Below, in pieces: positions 1-6,200 of a stretch of 10,050 bases of DNA. The notes under the pieces are model-generated. The model saw only the letters and a list, made by a program, of their open reading frames with translations, did no database searches and was not told where the DNA came from. This stretch comes from Dokdonella_A sp040005635 (GTDB lineage Bacteria > Pseudomonadota > Gammaproteobacteria > Xanthomonadales > Rhodanobacteraceae), in NCBI GenBank assembly GCA_040005635.1, contig JBDTYM010000115.1:1-10050 (forward strand), in the 5' to 3' direction. The stretch's first letter is position 1. Every line of letters starts with the position of its first letter. The translations under genes were made by a program, and so were the position numbers.

Positions 1-519
1 CGCAAGCCGCTGATCGTGATGACGCCGAAATCGCTGCTGCGCCACAAGCTGGCGGTGTCGACGCTCGACGATCTCGCCGACGGCCATTTCCAACTCGTGA
101 TCGCCGACACCTCGGCGAAGAATGCAAAGAAAGTGCGCCGCGTCGTACTGTGTTCGGGTCGCGTCTACTACGACCTCGTCGAGGAAGCCGCCAAGCGCGC
201 CATCGGCGACGTCGCGATCCTGCGCGTCGAGCAGCTGTACCCGTTCCCACGCGCCGAAGTGAGCGCCGAACTGGCGAAATACACGGCCGCGAAGGAAGTC
301 ATCTGGTGTCAGGAAGAACCGATGAACCAGGGCGCCTGGTACCAGATCAAGCATCACCTGCAGGCTCAGATCGGGCCGAAGCAGTCGCTCGGTTACGCGG
401 GTCGGTCACGTTCGCCTGCACCCGCGTGCGGACACCTCAGCACCCACCAGGCCGAGCAGGCCGCGCTGGTCGAGCAGGCGCTGGTCGCACCCGCTGGTCC
501 GGACAACGTTGCCGAATAA
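1..519 (+). CDS. sucA: 2-oxoglutarate dehydrogenase E1 component, C-terminal part (5' end outside window)
   Basis: This is the last 172 residues of the thiamine-diphosphate-dependent E1 subunit, which decarboxylates 2-oxoglutarate and passes the succinyl group to the lipoyl arm of SucB in the cytosolic TCA-cycle complex. The frame is open from the window edge to TAA at 517-519. Motifs that match the end of E. coli SucA as I know it are: MTPKSLLRH near the start, then VVLCSGRVYYDL, DVAILRVEQLYPFP, WCQEEPMNQGAW, YAGR and a final HQAEQ helix. These belong to the transketolase C-terminal-like domain; the cofactor-binding parts lie upstream. The tail around residues 129-140 reads GRSRSPAPACG where E. 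coli has GRPASASPA, a mild divergence without a frameshift. The gene sits 18 bp ahead of sucB on the same strand, as expected for a sucAB-lpd operon. Identity is very secure. Confidence 0.97.
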   Translation, partial: RKPLIVMTPKSLLRHKLAVSTLDDLADGHFQLVIADTSAKNAKKVRRVVLCSGRVYYDLVEEAAKRAIGDVAILRVEQLYPFPRAEVSAELAKYTAAKEVIWCQEEPMNQGAWYQIKHHLQAQIGPKQSLGYAGRSRSPAPACGHLSTHQAEQAALVEQALVAPAGPDNVAE

Positions 520-526
520 ATCTTTC

Positions 527-531
527 AGGGA
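527..531 (+). promoter_or_regulatory. Ribosome binding site of sucB
   Basis: AGGGA lies six bases upstream of the ATG at 538 in the short sucA-sucB gap. It fixes the sucB start, after which the lipoyl domain begins at once. Confidence 0.75.
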
Positions 532-537
532 TAAATC

Positions 538-1770
538 ATGTCGATCGAAGTCAAGGTTCCCGTACTGCCCGAATCCGTTTCCGATGCAACCATCGCGACC
601 TGGCACAAGAAGCCGGGTGATGCGGTCAAGCGCGACGAGAACCTCGTCGACCTCGAGACCGACAAGGTGGTGCTGGAAGTACCGGCACCGGCCGACGGCG
701 TGCTGAAGGAGATCAGGCAGGACACCGGCGCTACCGTGACCAGCGAACAAGTGCTCGCGGTGATCGAGGAAGGCGCGGCAGCCGCCGCAGCTCCGGCCAA
801 GGCCACCGAATCGGCGAAAGCGGAGCCCGCCAAGGTCGAAGCGCCGAAGGCCGCCGCGAGCGCCGCTCCGGCCAAGGGCGTCGAGCAGCTGTCACCGGCC
901 GGCCAGCGTGTCGCGACCGAGAACAAGATAGATCCCGCGCAAGTGTCTGCCAGCGGCCGCGATGGCCGCGTGACCAAGGAAGACCTGGTCAATTTCATGC
1001 GCAACGACGCGGCGCCGAAAGCGGTCGGTGCAGCGGCGCCAGCGGCTGCGAAACCGACGGCGCCTGGCGCGCGTCCGGAAGAACGCGTGACGATGACGCG
1101 CATGCGCTCGAAGATCGCCGAGCGTCTGATGCAATCGAAGAACTCGATCGCCATGCTGACCTCGTTCAACGAGATCAACCTCGCGAAAGTGTCGCTGATG
1201 CGCAAGGAACTCGGCGAACAATTCGAGAAGGTGAACGGCATCAAGCTCGGTTTCATGAGCTTCTTCGTCAAGGCCGCCGCCGAAGCACTCAAGCGTCATC
1301 CGATCGTCAATGCCTCGGTCGACGGCAGCGACATCATCTATCACGGCTACCAGGATATCTCGGTCGCGGTATCGACCGACAAGGGACTGGTGACGCCGGT
1401 GCTGCGCGATGCGCAAAGCATGGGCTTCGCCGACATCGAGAAGGCGATCGCGGCGTTCGCGAAGAAGGCGCGCGAAGGCGGCCTCACCCTGGATGACCTC
1501 GCCGGCGGCACCTTCACGATCACCAACGGCGGCACCTTCGGTTCGCTGTTCTCGACGCCGATCGTGAATCCGCCACAGAGTGCGATCCTCGGCATGCACA
1601 CGATCAAGGAGCGCGCGATCGTCGAGAACGGCCAGGTCGTCGCAGCGCCGATGATGTACGTCGCGATCAGCTACGACCACCGCATCATCGACGGCAAGGA
1701 CGCCGTGCTGTTCCTGGTCGATATCAAGAATCAGCTCGAGAATCCACAGCGCATGCTGCTCGGCATGTGA
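538..1770 (+). CDS. sucB: Dihydrolipoyllysine-residue succinyltransferase, E2 of 2-oxoglutarate dehydrogenase
   Basis: This 410-residue protein is the core E2 subunit that moves succinyl from E1 to CoA through a swinging lipoyl-lysine. The order of domains is standard. A single lipoyl domain covers about residues 2-76, with the lipoylated lysine K43 in DLETDKVVLE (codon 664-666). An Ala/Pro/Lys-rich flexible linker covers about 79-113. The peripheral subunit-binding domain is about 117-153 (SPAGQRVATENKID and GRDGRVTKEDL), followed by a second Ala/Pro linker. The catalytic acyltransferase domain runs from about 182 to the end. The active-site motif DHRIIDG is at 380-386, giving catalytic His381 and Asp385. 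Length is close to the family norm of about 400. The start is supported by AGGGA at 527-531, six bases before ATG. It follows sucA by 18 bp and precedes lpd, so co-transcription is likely. No defects seen. Confidence 0.98.
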   Translation: MSIEVKVPVLPESVSDATIATWHKKPGDAVKRDENLVDLETDKVVLEVPAPADGVLKEIRQDTGATVTSEQVLAVIEEGAAAAAAPAKATESAKAEPAKVEAPKAAASAAPAKGVEQLSPAGQRVATENKIDPAQVSASGRDGRVTKEDLVNFMRNDAAPKAVGAAAPAAAKPTAPGARPEERVTMTRMRSKIAERLMQSKNSIAMLTSFNEINLAKVSLMRKELGEQFEKVNGIKLGFMSFFVKAAAEALKRHPIVNASVDGSDIIYHGYQDISVAVSTDKGLVTPVLRDAQSMGFADIEKAIAAFAKKAREGGLTLDDLAGGTFTITNGGTFGSLFSTPIVNPPQSAILGMHTIKERAIVENGQVVAAPMMYVAISYDHRIIDGKDAVLFLVDIKNQLENPQRMLLGM

Positions 1771-1783
1771 TGCTTCGAACCGG

Positions 1784-1903
1784 TCTCCCATCGGGAGAGG
1801 GGTTGGGGTGAGGGAAAGCAGCCTCATCTATCGGACCAATCCGCGGACGCATAGCACCCTTCCCTCATCCGCCCTCGGGCACCTTCTCCCGCGGGGAGAA
1901 GGG
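1784..1903. repeat. Composite REP/REPIN-like palindromic repeat filling the sucB-lpd gap
   Basis: Two inverted copies of one palindrome family face each other. The left arm (1784-1814) holds a perfect hairpin, TCTCCC/GGGAGA with loop ATC (1784-1798), and ends in GGGTGAGGGA. The right arm (1861-1903) starts with TCCCTCATCC, the reverse complement of that end with one mismatch. It then has a short GCCC-TC-GGGC hairpin (1871-1880) and a perfect 9-bp hairpin CCTTCTCCC/GGGAGAAGG with loop GCG (1882-1902). A 46-bp unpaired spacer (1815-1860) separates the arms. This resembles the short GC-rich repeats scattered between genes in Xanthomonadales and other gammaproteobacteria, where paired inverted REPs are called REPINs and are mobilised by RAYT transposases. 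Membership of such a family is inferred from structure and style. In the transcript it would fold just ahead of the lpd ribosome-binding region. Confidence 0.75.
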
Positions 1904-1922
1904 AAGACAAGAGAAAGAAGTC

Positions 1923-3347
1923 ATGGCAGATCAATACGACGTCATCGTCATCGGTGCCGGCCCGGCCGGTTATCACGCCGCGATCCGCGCGGCGCAGCTC
2001 GGCCTCAAGGTTGCCTGCATCGACGATTTCATCGGCAAAGACGGCAAGCCCGCGCTCGGCGGCACCTGCCTTAATGTCGGCTGCATCCCCTCGAAGGCCC
2101 TGCTGGATTCTTCGAAGCAGTTCTGGAATCTGCAGCACAGCTTCGAGGTGCACGGCATCACGACGAAGGACGCTGCGATCGACGTCAAGACGATGGTCGG
2201 TCGCAAGGACAAGATCGTCAAGCAGTTCACCGGAGGCGTAGGCCTGCTGTTCAAAGGCAACAAGATCACGCCGCTGTACGGCAAGGGCAAGCTGCTGAAG
2301 GATCGCCAGGTCGAAGTGACCTCAGCCGATGGAACCAAACAGACGATCAGCGCGACGAACGTCGTCATCGCGACGGGTTCGGCACCGATCGAGCTGCCGT
2401 TCGCGAAGTTCGACGGCAAGACCATCGTCGACAACGCCGGTGCGCTCGATTTCGAGGCAGTGCCGAAGCGGCTCGGCGTCATCGGCGCCGGCGTGATCGG
2501 CCTCGAACTCGGCAGCGTCTGGAAGCGCCTCGGCAGCGACGTCACGATCATCGAAGCGCTGCCGGATTTTCTCGGCGCAGCCGATGCCGACATCGCCAAG
2601 GTCGCGCTGCGCGAACTCACCAAGCAGGGTCTGAAGATCGAACTTGGCGCGAAGCTGTCGAAGGCCGAGATCAAGAACAATGAAGTCACGCTGACCTACG
2701 CTGGCAAGGACGGCGAGAAGAAGCTCGTCGTCGACAAGCTCCTCGTCGCGGTCGGCCGCCGCGCCTACACCGACGGCGTGCTCGGCGATGGCACCAGCGT
2801 CAAGCTCGACGAACGCGGCCGCGTGCTCGTCGACGAGCATTGCTGGGCCGGTGTCGACGGCGTGTGGGCAGTCGGCGACTGCGTGCGCGGCCCGATGCTC
2901 GCGCACAAGGGTTTCGAGGAAGGCATCATGGTTGCCGAGATCATCGCCGGCAAAGCCGGCCACGTGAATCTCGACACCATTCCCTGGGTCATCTACACGG
3001 AACCGGAAATCGCCTGGGTCGGCCTGACTGAAAAACAGGTCAAGGACGCAGGCATCCCGTACAAGACCGGAAGTTTCCCATTTGCCGCAGTGGGCCGTGC
3101 CGTCGCGATGAACGAAGCGGCAGGTCTGGTGAAGATGATCGCGCACGCCGAAACCGATCGCATCCTCGGCGTGCACCTGGTCGGTGCCGAAGTGTCCGAA
3201 CTCGTCGCCGAGTGCGTCGTCGCAATGGAGTTCAAGGGCTCGGCCGAAGATCTCGCGCGCATCGTGCATGCGCATCCGACCTTGAGCGAAGCGGTGCATG
3301 AGGCGGCGTTGTCAGTCGACAAGCGGTCGATTCACAAGATCAATTGA
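1923..3347 (+). CDS. lpd: Dihydrolipoyl dehydrogenase, E3 component
   Basis: This 474-residue FAD flavoprotein reoxidises dihydrolipoyl groups on SucB (and probably on other lipoyl proteins) and reduces NAD+. The N-terminal FAD-binding motif GAGPAGYHAA is at 11-20. The redox-active disulfide is C49/C54 in GGTCLNVGCIPSK. The NAD-binding motif GAGVIGLELGSVW is at 188-200. The second FAD contact, VWAVGDC, is at 314-320. The C-terminal dimerisation domain carries HPTLSE with the catalytic pair H451/E456. All expected residues are present and length matches the family. The ATG at 1923 is the natural start because the FAD motif follows directly. The ribosome-binding region is weak and purine-rich (GAGAAAGAAG, 1911-1920) and lies right after the repeat that separates the gene from sucB. 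Expression is most likely by read-through from the suc operon; no clear separate promoter was seen. Confidence 0.97.
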   Translation: MADQYDVIVIGAGPAGYHAAIRAAQLGLKVACIDDFIGKDGKPALGGTCLNVGCIPSKALLDSSKQFWNLQHSFEVHGITTKDAAIDVKTMVGRKDKIVKQFTGGVGLLFKGNKITPLYGKGKLLKDRQVEVTSADGTKQTISATNVVIATGSAPIELPFAKFDGKTIVDNAGALDFEAVPKRLGVIGAGVIGLELGSVWKRLGSDVTIIEALPDFLGAADADIAKVALRELTKQGLKIELGAKLSKAEIKNNEVTLTYAGKDGEKKLVVDKLLVAVGRRAYTDGVLGDGTSVKLDERGRVLVDEHCWAGVDGVWAVGDCVRGPMLAHKGFEEGIMVAEIIAGKAGHVNLDTIPWVIYTEPEIAWVGLTEKQVKDAGIPYKTGSFPFAAVGRAVAMNEAAGLVKMIAHAETDRILGVHLVGAEVSELVAECVVAMEFKGSAEDLARIVHAHPTLSEAVHEAALSVDKRSIHKIN

Positions 3348-3527
3348 TCGCAGGATGTGCTCGCTCCGATCGCTCTTCAGTGCGGCAGACGTCGGATCTC
3401 GGCGAGTCTGCGTGAGAAAGCCATCAGGGAATGCAACCGTGCGTGGAAGATTCAGTTGATCGAAAACGCGAAATCATCACTGGCGTGATTTGTACCCGGA
3501 CCTTCTCCCACAACGTTGACAGCCAAA
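3348..3527. other. Intergenic stretch after lpd, no gene
   Basis: No convincing coding sequence is seen here. A possible weak hairpin, GCAGAC (3385-3390) with GTCTGC (3406-3411) and a 15-base loop, follows lpd but lacks a T-run, so termination is uncertain. ACCTTCTCCC at 3500-3509 is identical to ten bases of the right arm of the sucB-lpd repeat (1881-1890) and may be a decayed remnant of that repeat family. Confidence 0.4.
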
Positions 3528-3557
3528 GCTGGAATCCGGCTTTCGCCGGAATGACGA
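3528..3557. repeat. REP-like hairpin repeat directly before the acuI start
   Basis: The segment carries a perfect 6-bp stem, TCCGGC (3535-3540) and GCCGGA (3545-3550), closed by loop TTTC, flanked by GGAA and ATGACGAG. Short elements of the form CCGGCTTTCGCCGG followed by AATGACG are familiar dispersed intergenic repeats in proteobacterial genomes including Xanthomonadales; that attribution is from memory of the motif. It differs from the sucB-lpd repeat. The hairpin ends 14 bases before the acuI ATG and occupies the place where a Shine-Dalgarno would be. Confidence 0.65.
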
Positions 3558-3564
3558 GCACCGC

Positions 3565-4566
3565 ATGAACTACCCCAACTCCTTCCGCGCCTTCCGCATC
3601 CACAACGACACCGACGGCGGTCATCGCGCCGGCATCGAGGAGATGCGTGTCGATGAGCTCTCCCCCGGCGAGATCGTCATCAAGGTCGCCTACTCGTCGG
3701 TCAACTACAAGGATGCGCTGGCCGGGAGCGGCAAGGGCAGGATCCTGCGCCAGTACCCGCTGAACGGCGGGATCGACGTGGCCGGCTACGTCGTCGCGTC
3801 GACGGACCCGACCTTCAAGGAGGGCGACCAGGTGCTCTGCACCGGCTGCGGCCTGTCGGAAACGCGCGATGGCGGCTACGCCGAGTACGCGCGCCTCGAA
3901 TCGCGCTGGGCCATCGCGTTGCCGACCGGGTTGACCTTGCGCGAATCGATGGCGCTCGGTACCGCCGGCTTCACCGCAGCGCTCGCGCTGTTCCAGATGA
4001 TGCGCAACGGGCAGACGCCGGCGTTGGGACCGGTCGTCGTCACCGGCGCCACCGGAGGCGTCGGTTCGCTCGCGATCGACATCCTGACGCGCGCTGGCTT
4101 CGAAGCGCATGCGATCACCGGCAAGGTCGAGCAATTCGACTACCTGATCGGCCTCGGCGCCAAGCAGTGTGTCGCACGTACCAATCTGCACTGGGGACAG
4201 CGCCCGCTCGAGGCGGCGCACTGGGCCGGTGCGATCGACAACGTCGGCGGCGACCTGCTCGCCGGACTGACACGGGTGATCAAGCCGTACGGAAATATCG
4301 CGGTTTGCGGCAATGCCGCCAGCATCGATCTCGCGACAACGGTGATGCCGTTCATCATCCGCGGCCTCAGTGTGCTCGGTGTCGCCTCCGCCGGCACCGC
4401 GCGCGCGATCCGCGAGCAGGTGTGGGCCCATCTGGCTGGCGACTGGAAGCCGGCGCACCTCGCGACGATCGCGAGCCGCGAAGTCGCGCTGAACGATCTG
4501 TCCAGCGCTTTCGAGCCGATGCTCGCCGGCGCATCGCTCGGCCGCACCGTCGTCAAAATCGGTTAA
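3565..4566 (+). CDS. acuI: AcuI/YhdH-family NADPH-dependent quinone oxidoreductase (putative acrylyl-CoA reductase)
   Basis: This 333-residue zinc-independent medium-chain dehydrogenase/reductase resembles E. coli YhdH (AcuI). Known members reduce acrylyl-CoA to propionyl-CoA with NADPH and protect against toxic acrylate. Family landmarks are SSVNYKDALAGSGKG (44-58), GGIDVAGYV (68-76), a GTAGFTAALAL block (132-142), the nucleotide-binding loop VVTGATGGVGSLA (158-170), HWAGAIDNVGGD (219-230) and TTVMPFIIRG (258-267). The C-terminal GRTVVKIG is also typical. Length equals the usual 320-335. ATG 3565 is the only in-frame ATG before the domain begins, but no good Shine-Dalgarno precedes it; a repeat hairpin sits there instead. 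The exact substrate cannot be read from sequence, and some members are annotated only as quinone oxidoreductases. The gene is followed 65 bp later by pilH with no obvious functional link. Confidence 0.88.
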   Translation: MNYPNSFRAFRIHNDTDGGHRAGIEEMRVDELSPGEIVIKVAYSSVNYKDALAGSGKGRILRQYPLNGGIDVAGYVVASTDPTFKEGDQVLCTGCGLSETRDGGYAEYARLESRWAIALPTGLTLRESMALGTAGFTAALALFQMMRNGQTPALGPVVVTGATGGVGSLAIDILTRAGFEAHAITGKVEQFDYLIGLGAKQCVARTNLHWGQRPLEAAHWAGAIDNVGGDLLAGLTRVIKPYGNIAVCGNAASIDLATTVMPFIIRGLSVLGVASAGTARAIREQVWAHLAGDWKPAHLATIASREVALNDLSSAFEPMLAGASLGRTVVKIG

Positions 4567-4598
4567 CGAGTTCTCTGGCGACGCGGCGGACCTATGTC

Positions 4599-4604
4599 TA
4601 GAAT
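4599..4604 (+). promoter_or_regulatory. Possible -10 element for pilH
   Basis: TAGAAT (5 of 6 to the sigma-70 -10 consensus) is followed by GCGCGC, about 28 bp before the pilH ATG, which would give a short leader. No good -35 hexamer is visible at 16-18 bp upstream, so this is tentative. Confidence 0.3.
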
Positions 4605-4615
4605 GCGCGCTTGCC

Positions 4616-4621
4616 CAGGGG
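4616..4621 (+). promoter_or_regulatory. Ribosome binding site that fixes the pilH start
   Basis: AGGGGT precedes ATG 4632 by ten bases. It supports that ATG over the in-frame TTG at 4611, which would place the Shine-Dalgarno inside the coding region and add seven residues not found in this family. Confidence 0.6.
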
Positions 4622-4631
4622 TGTGAACGCC

Positions 4632-5000
4632 ATGTCGAGAGTATTGATCGTCGACGACTCACCGTCGCAGTTGGTTGGAATGAAACGCACGGTCGAGAAG
4701 CTCGGCCACCAGGTGATCACCGCGGAAGACGGTGCCGCCGGTGTCGAGACGGCCAAGCGTGAATTGCCGGACCTGATCCTGATGGACGTCGTGATGCCGA
4801 ACCTCAATGGTTTCCAGGCGACGCGCACGATTGCGAAGGACCCGAAGACCAGCCATATCCCGATCATCCTGGTCACCACCAAGGACCAGGACACCGATCG
4901 CGTCTGGGGCATGCGTCAAGGTGCCAAGGCCTATGTAACCAAGCCGATCGACGAAGCCGAGCTCACCCGCGTGCTGAAGGACTATCTGCCCGCCGCGTGA
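4632..5000 (+). CDS. pilH: PilH-type single-domain response regulator
   Basis: This 122-residue protein is a bare CheY-like receiver with no output domain. It has the acidic pair D8/D9, phosphoacceptor D52 in LILMDVVMP, T82/T83 in VTTKD and the conserved K104 in YVTKPID. The stretch LNGFQATRTIAKDPKTS, VTTKDQDTDRVWG and the C-terminal layout match P. aeruginosa PilH closely as I know it. There PilH is phosphorylated by the ChpA kinase and tunes type IV pilus twitching and cAMP signalling. The usual partners (pilG, pilI, pilJ, chpA) are not in this window, so the exact pathway is inferred; PilG or another CheY-like stand-alone receiver is the alternative. The start is chosen from the AGGGG site at 4616. 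The gene converges on cbpA with 49 bp between the stop codons. Confidence 0.82.
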   Translation: MSRVLIVDDSPSQLVGMKRTVEKLGHQVITAEDGAAGVETAKRELPDLILMDVVMPNLNGFQATRTIAKDPKTSHIPIILVTTKDQDTDRVWGMRQGAKAYVTKPIDEAELTRVLKDYLPAA

Positions 5001-5040
5001 TCACATCGCCTGATCGAACTCGAGCGCACAGGACGGTGGA

Positions 5041-5061
5041 CCGCGCGCCTCAGGCGCGCGG
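5041..5061. terminator. Perfect 9-bp GC hairpin between convergent pilH and cbpA, loop is the cbpA stop codon
   Basis: CCGCGCGCC (5041-5049) and GGCGCGCGG (5053-5061) are exact reverse complements. The 3-base loop TCA is the cbpA stop codon TGA on the minus strand. It lies between two convergent genes, where a shared terminator is expected. Neither side has a T-run, so intrinsic termination would be weak; it may instead act as a 3'-end stabiliser or transcript-end block. Confidence 0.5.
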
Positions 5062-5946
5062 ATCGAAGTCGAACGTCGTTGCCATCTGTTCGTAGAGTTC
5101 GCGCTGCTCCGGCGTTTCGGCCTTAGGCACGCGCACTTCCAGCGTGACGATCTGATCTCCGGGCGTCGCACCCGGCCAGCCGCGTCCGCGCAGACGCATC
5201 TTGCGACCACCGTCGGAACCCGCCGGGATGCGCAGCTCGACATTGCCGCCGAGAGTCGGCACCGTCACGCTCGCTCCGAGTGCGGCTTCCCACGGCGTCA
5301 GCGGCAGGGTGATCAGCACGTCGCGACCATCGAGCGTGAAACGCGCATCGTCGCGCAGGCCGACTTCGAGAATCAGGTCGCCGGCCTTGCCGCCGGACGT
5401 GCCGGGATAGCCCTGCCCGCCCAGCCGGATCTGCTGGCCCGGCGCGATGCCGGCTGGAATCTTCACGTCGAGCGTGCGTTCACCATTGCCGTCGCGCAAG
5501 CTGATGCGTTCGCGCCCGCCTTGATACGCCGTACCGATGTCGACCGTGATCTGCGCATGCAAGTCGCGTCCGCGCCGCGGCCCGGCACGGCCCGCGGCGC
5601 CACGAGCGCCGAACAGCGATTCAAAGAAGTCACTGAAATCGGCGTCTGCTCCGGCTCCTCCGCTGCCACCAGAATCGGACTCGCGTCGCCAGTTCGGCGG
5701 CGGCCCGCGAAACTGGTCGCCATCGCGGTAACCGCCAGCCCGCAGTTCATCGTAGGCCTTGCGCCGCGACGGTTCGCGCAACGCCTCGTAGGCCTCGTTG
5801 ATCGCCTTGAACTTGTCCTCGGCGCCGGTTTCTTTGCTGACATCCGGATGATATTTGCGCGCGAGACGCCGATACGCCGACTTGATTTCCGCGTCGGTCG
5901 CTTCGGCCTTCACGCCCAGCGTGTCGTAGTAGTCCTTGAACTCCAT
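5050..5946 (-). CDS. cbpA: CbpA-type DnaJ co-chaperone (class B J-protein)
   Basis: This 298-residue J-domain protein stimulates DnaK ATPase and delivers unfolded clients; E. coli CbpA also binds the nucleoid. The J domain spans residues 5-69 with the HPD motif at 33-35 in KYHPDVSK. A Gly-rich linker (about 70-128, with DFSDFFESLFG) follows. Then come two beta-rich client-binding domains (about 129-275) with GRDLHAQITVDIGTAYQGG, VKIPAGIAPGQQIRLGGQG and LRIPAGSDGGRKMRLRGRG. There is no CxxCxGxG zinc finger, so it is the CbpA class, not DnaJ. Length matches E. coli CbpA (about 306). I start at 5946 because the J domain begins there and GGGAG lies just upstream; the frame stays open further upstream without homology. 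It is downstream of hsp20 on the same strand, but a terminator separates them. No cbpM follows. Confidence 0.93.
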   Translation of the reverse strand: MEFKDYYDTLGVKAEATDAEIKSAYRRLARKYHPDVSKETGAEDKFKAINEAYEALREPSRRKAYDELRAGGYRDGDQFRGPPPNWRRESDSGGSGGAGADADFSDFFESLFGARGAAGRAGPRRGRDLHAQITVDIGTAYQGGRERISLRDGNGERTLDVKIPAGIAPGQQIRLGGQGYPGTSGGKAGDLILEVGLRDDARFTLDGRDVLITLPLTPWEAALGASVTVPTLGGNVELRIPAGSDGGRKMRLRGRGWPGATPGDQIVTLEVRVPKAETPEQRELYEQMATTFDFDPRA

Positions 5947-5950
5947 CGGT

Positions 5951-5955
5951 CTCCC
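5951..5955 (-). promoter_or_regulatory. Ribosome binding site that fixes the cbpA start
   Basis: On the minus strand GGGAG lies four bases before ATG 5946. It supports this start over an in-frame ATG 129 bases further upstream, whose extra residues look like non-coding translation. Confidence 0.7.
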
Positions 5956-5994
5956 ACACCTTCGGATTGAACATTGCGCGAGTCGCCATTCCCG

Positions 5995-6020
5995 CGCTAC
6001 CGCAAACTCATGCGGTAGCG
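5995..6020. repeat. Perfect 10-bp inverted repeat upstream of cbpA
   Basis: CGCTACCGCA (5995-6004) and TGCGGTAGCG (6011-6020) are exact reverse complements around the 6-base centre AACTCA. It lies 49 bp upstream of the cbpA start and outside both coding regions. No T-run follows on either strand. It could be an operator, a leader hairpin or a weak terminator; it does not match the CIRCE element (TTAGCACTC-N9-GAGTGCTAA). Confidence 0.55.
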
Positions 6021-6082
6021 TCGATGGATATTCGCTTGCGCGGCGATGGCGCCGCCACTTTTCGGATCGTTGCAAACGAAAC

Positions 6083-6117
6083 GGCCCGCGGTTTCGCGAC
6101 CGCGGGCCTTCGTCTTT
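6083..6117. terminator. Strong intrinsic terminator downstream of hsp20
   Basis: GGCCCGCGGT (6083-6092) and ACCGCGGGCC (6099-6108) form a perfect 10-bp stem with loop TTCGCG. On the minus strand the stem is followed by GTTTCGTTTGC, on the plus strand by TTCGTCTTT; both are moderately T-rich. Its place 92 bp beyond the hsp20 stop fits the end of the hsp20 transcript. It would limit read-through into cbpA. Confidence 0.75.
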
Positions 6118-6200
6118 CGACCGGCACGCTGCCGCACCGGTCAGCGTACCAAAGCCGCCGCGCCACCATAAGGCGCCAGCGGCAGGCCGTCAGCTGGACA
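6109..6200. other. hsp20 3' flank between its stop and the terminator, no gene
   Basis: I see no coding sequence or convincing regulatory element here, only GC-rich flank. It would be the 3' untranslated part of the hsp20 transcript. Confidence 0.4.

Noticed and set aside
409..435. Possible compensated frameshift in the SucA tail (GRSRSPAPACG instead of GRPASASPA)
   Set aside because: The frame stays in register, flanking motifs YAGR and the HQ helix are both in the same frame, and the differences are explained by substitutions.
892..1827. Minus-strand open frame of 311 codons opposite sucB
   Set aside because: The plus strand encodes an intact E2 enzyme; the antisense translation has low-complexity Arg/His/Asp composition and no recognisable domain.
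1784..1903. Intrinsic terminator ending the operon after sucB
   Set aside because: The hairpins have no T-run behind them and lpd follows on the same strand as an expected operon member; a repeat is the better explanation, though partial termination is not excluded.
2322..3299. Minus-strand open frame of 325 codons opposite lpd
   Set aside because: Same reason: a mirror of the Lpd codon pattern, with no ribosome-binding site or known motif.
3424..4662. Long 412-codon minus-strand reading frame opposite acuI
   Set aside because: It is an antisense shadow of a GC-rich gene: its translation is rich in Arg/Asp/Ala without motifs, while the plus strand gives a clear AcuI/YhdH protein.
5947..6075. 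43-residue N-terminal extension of CbpA starting at ATG 6075
   Set aside because: The extra residues are Arg-rich and unlike any J-protein, they would span the 5995-6020 inverted repeat, and a good GGGAG site precedes the internal ATG at 5946.
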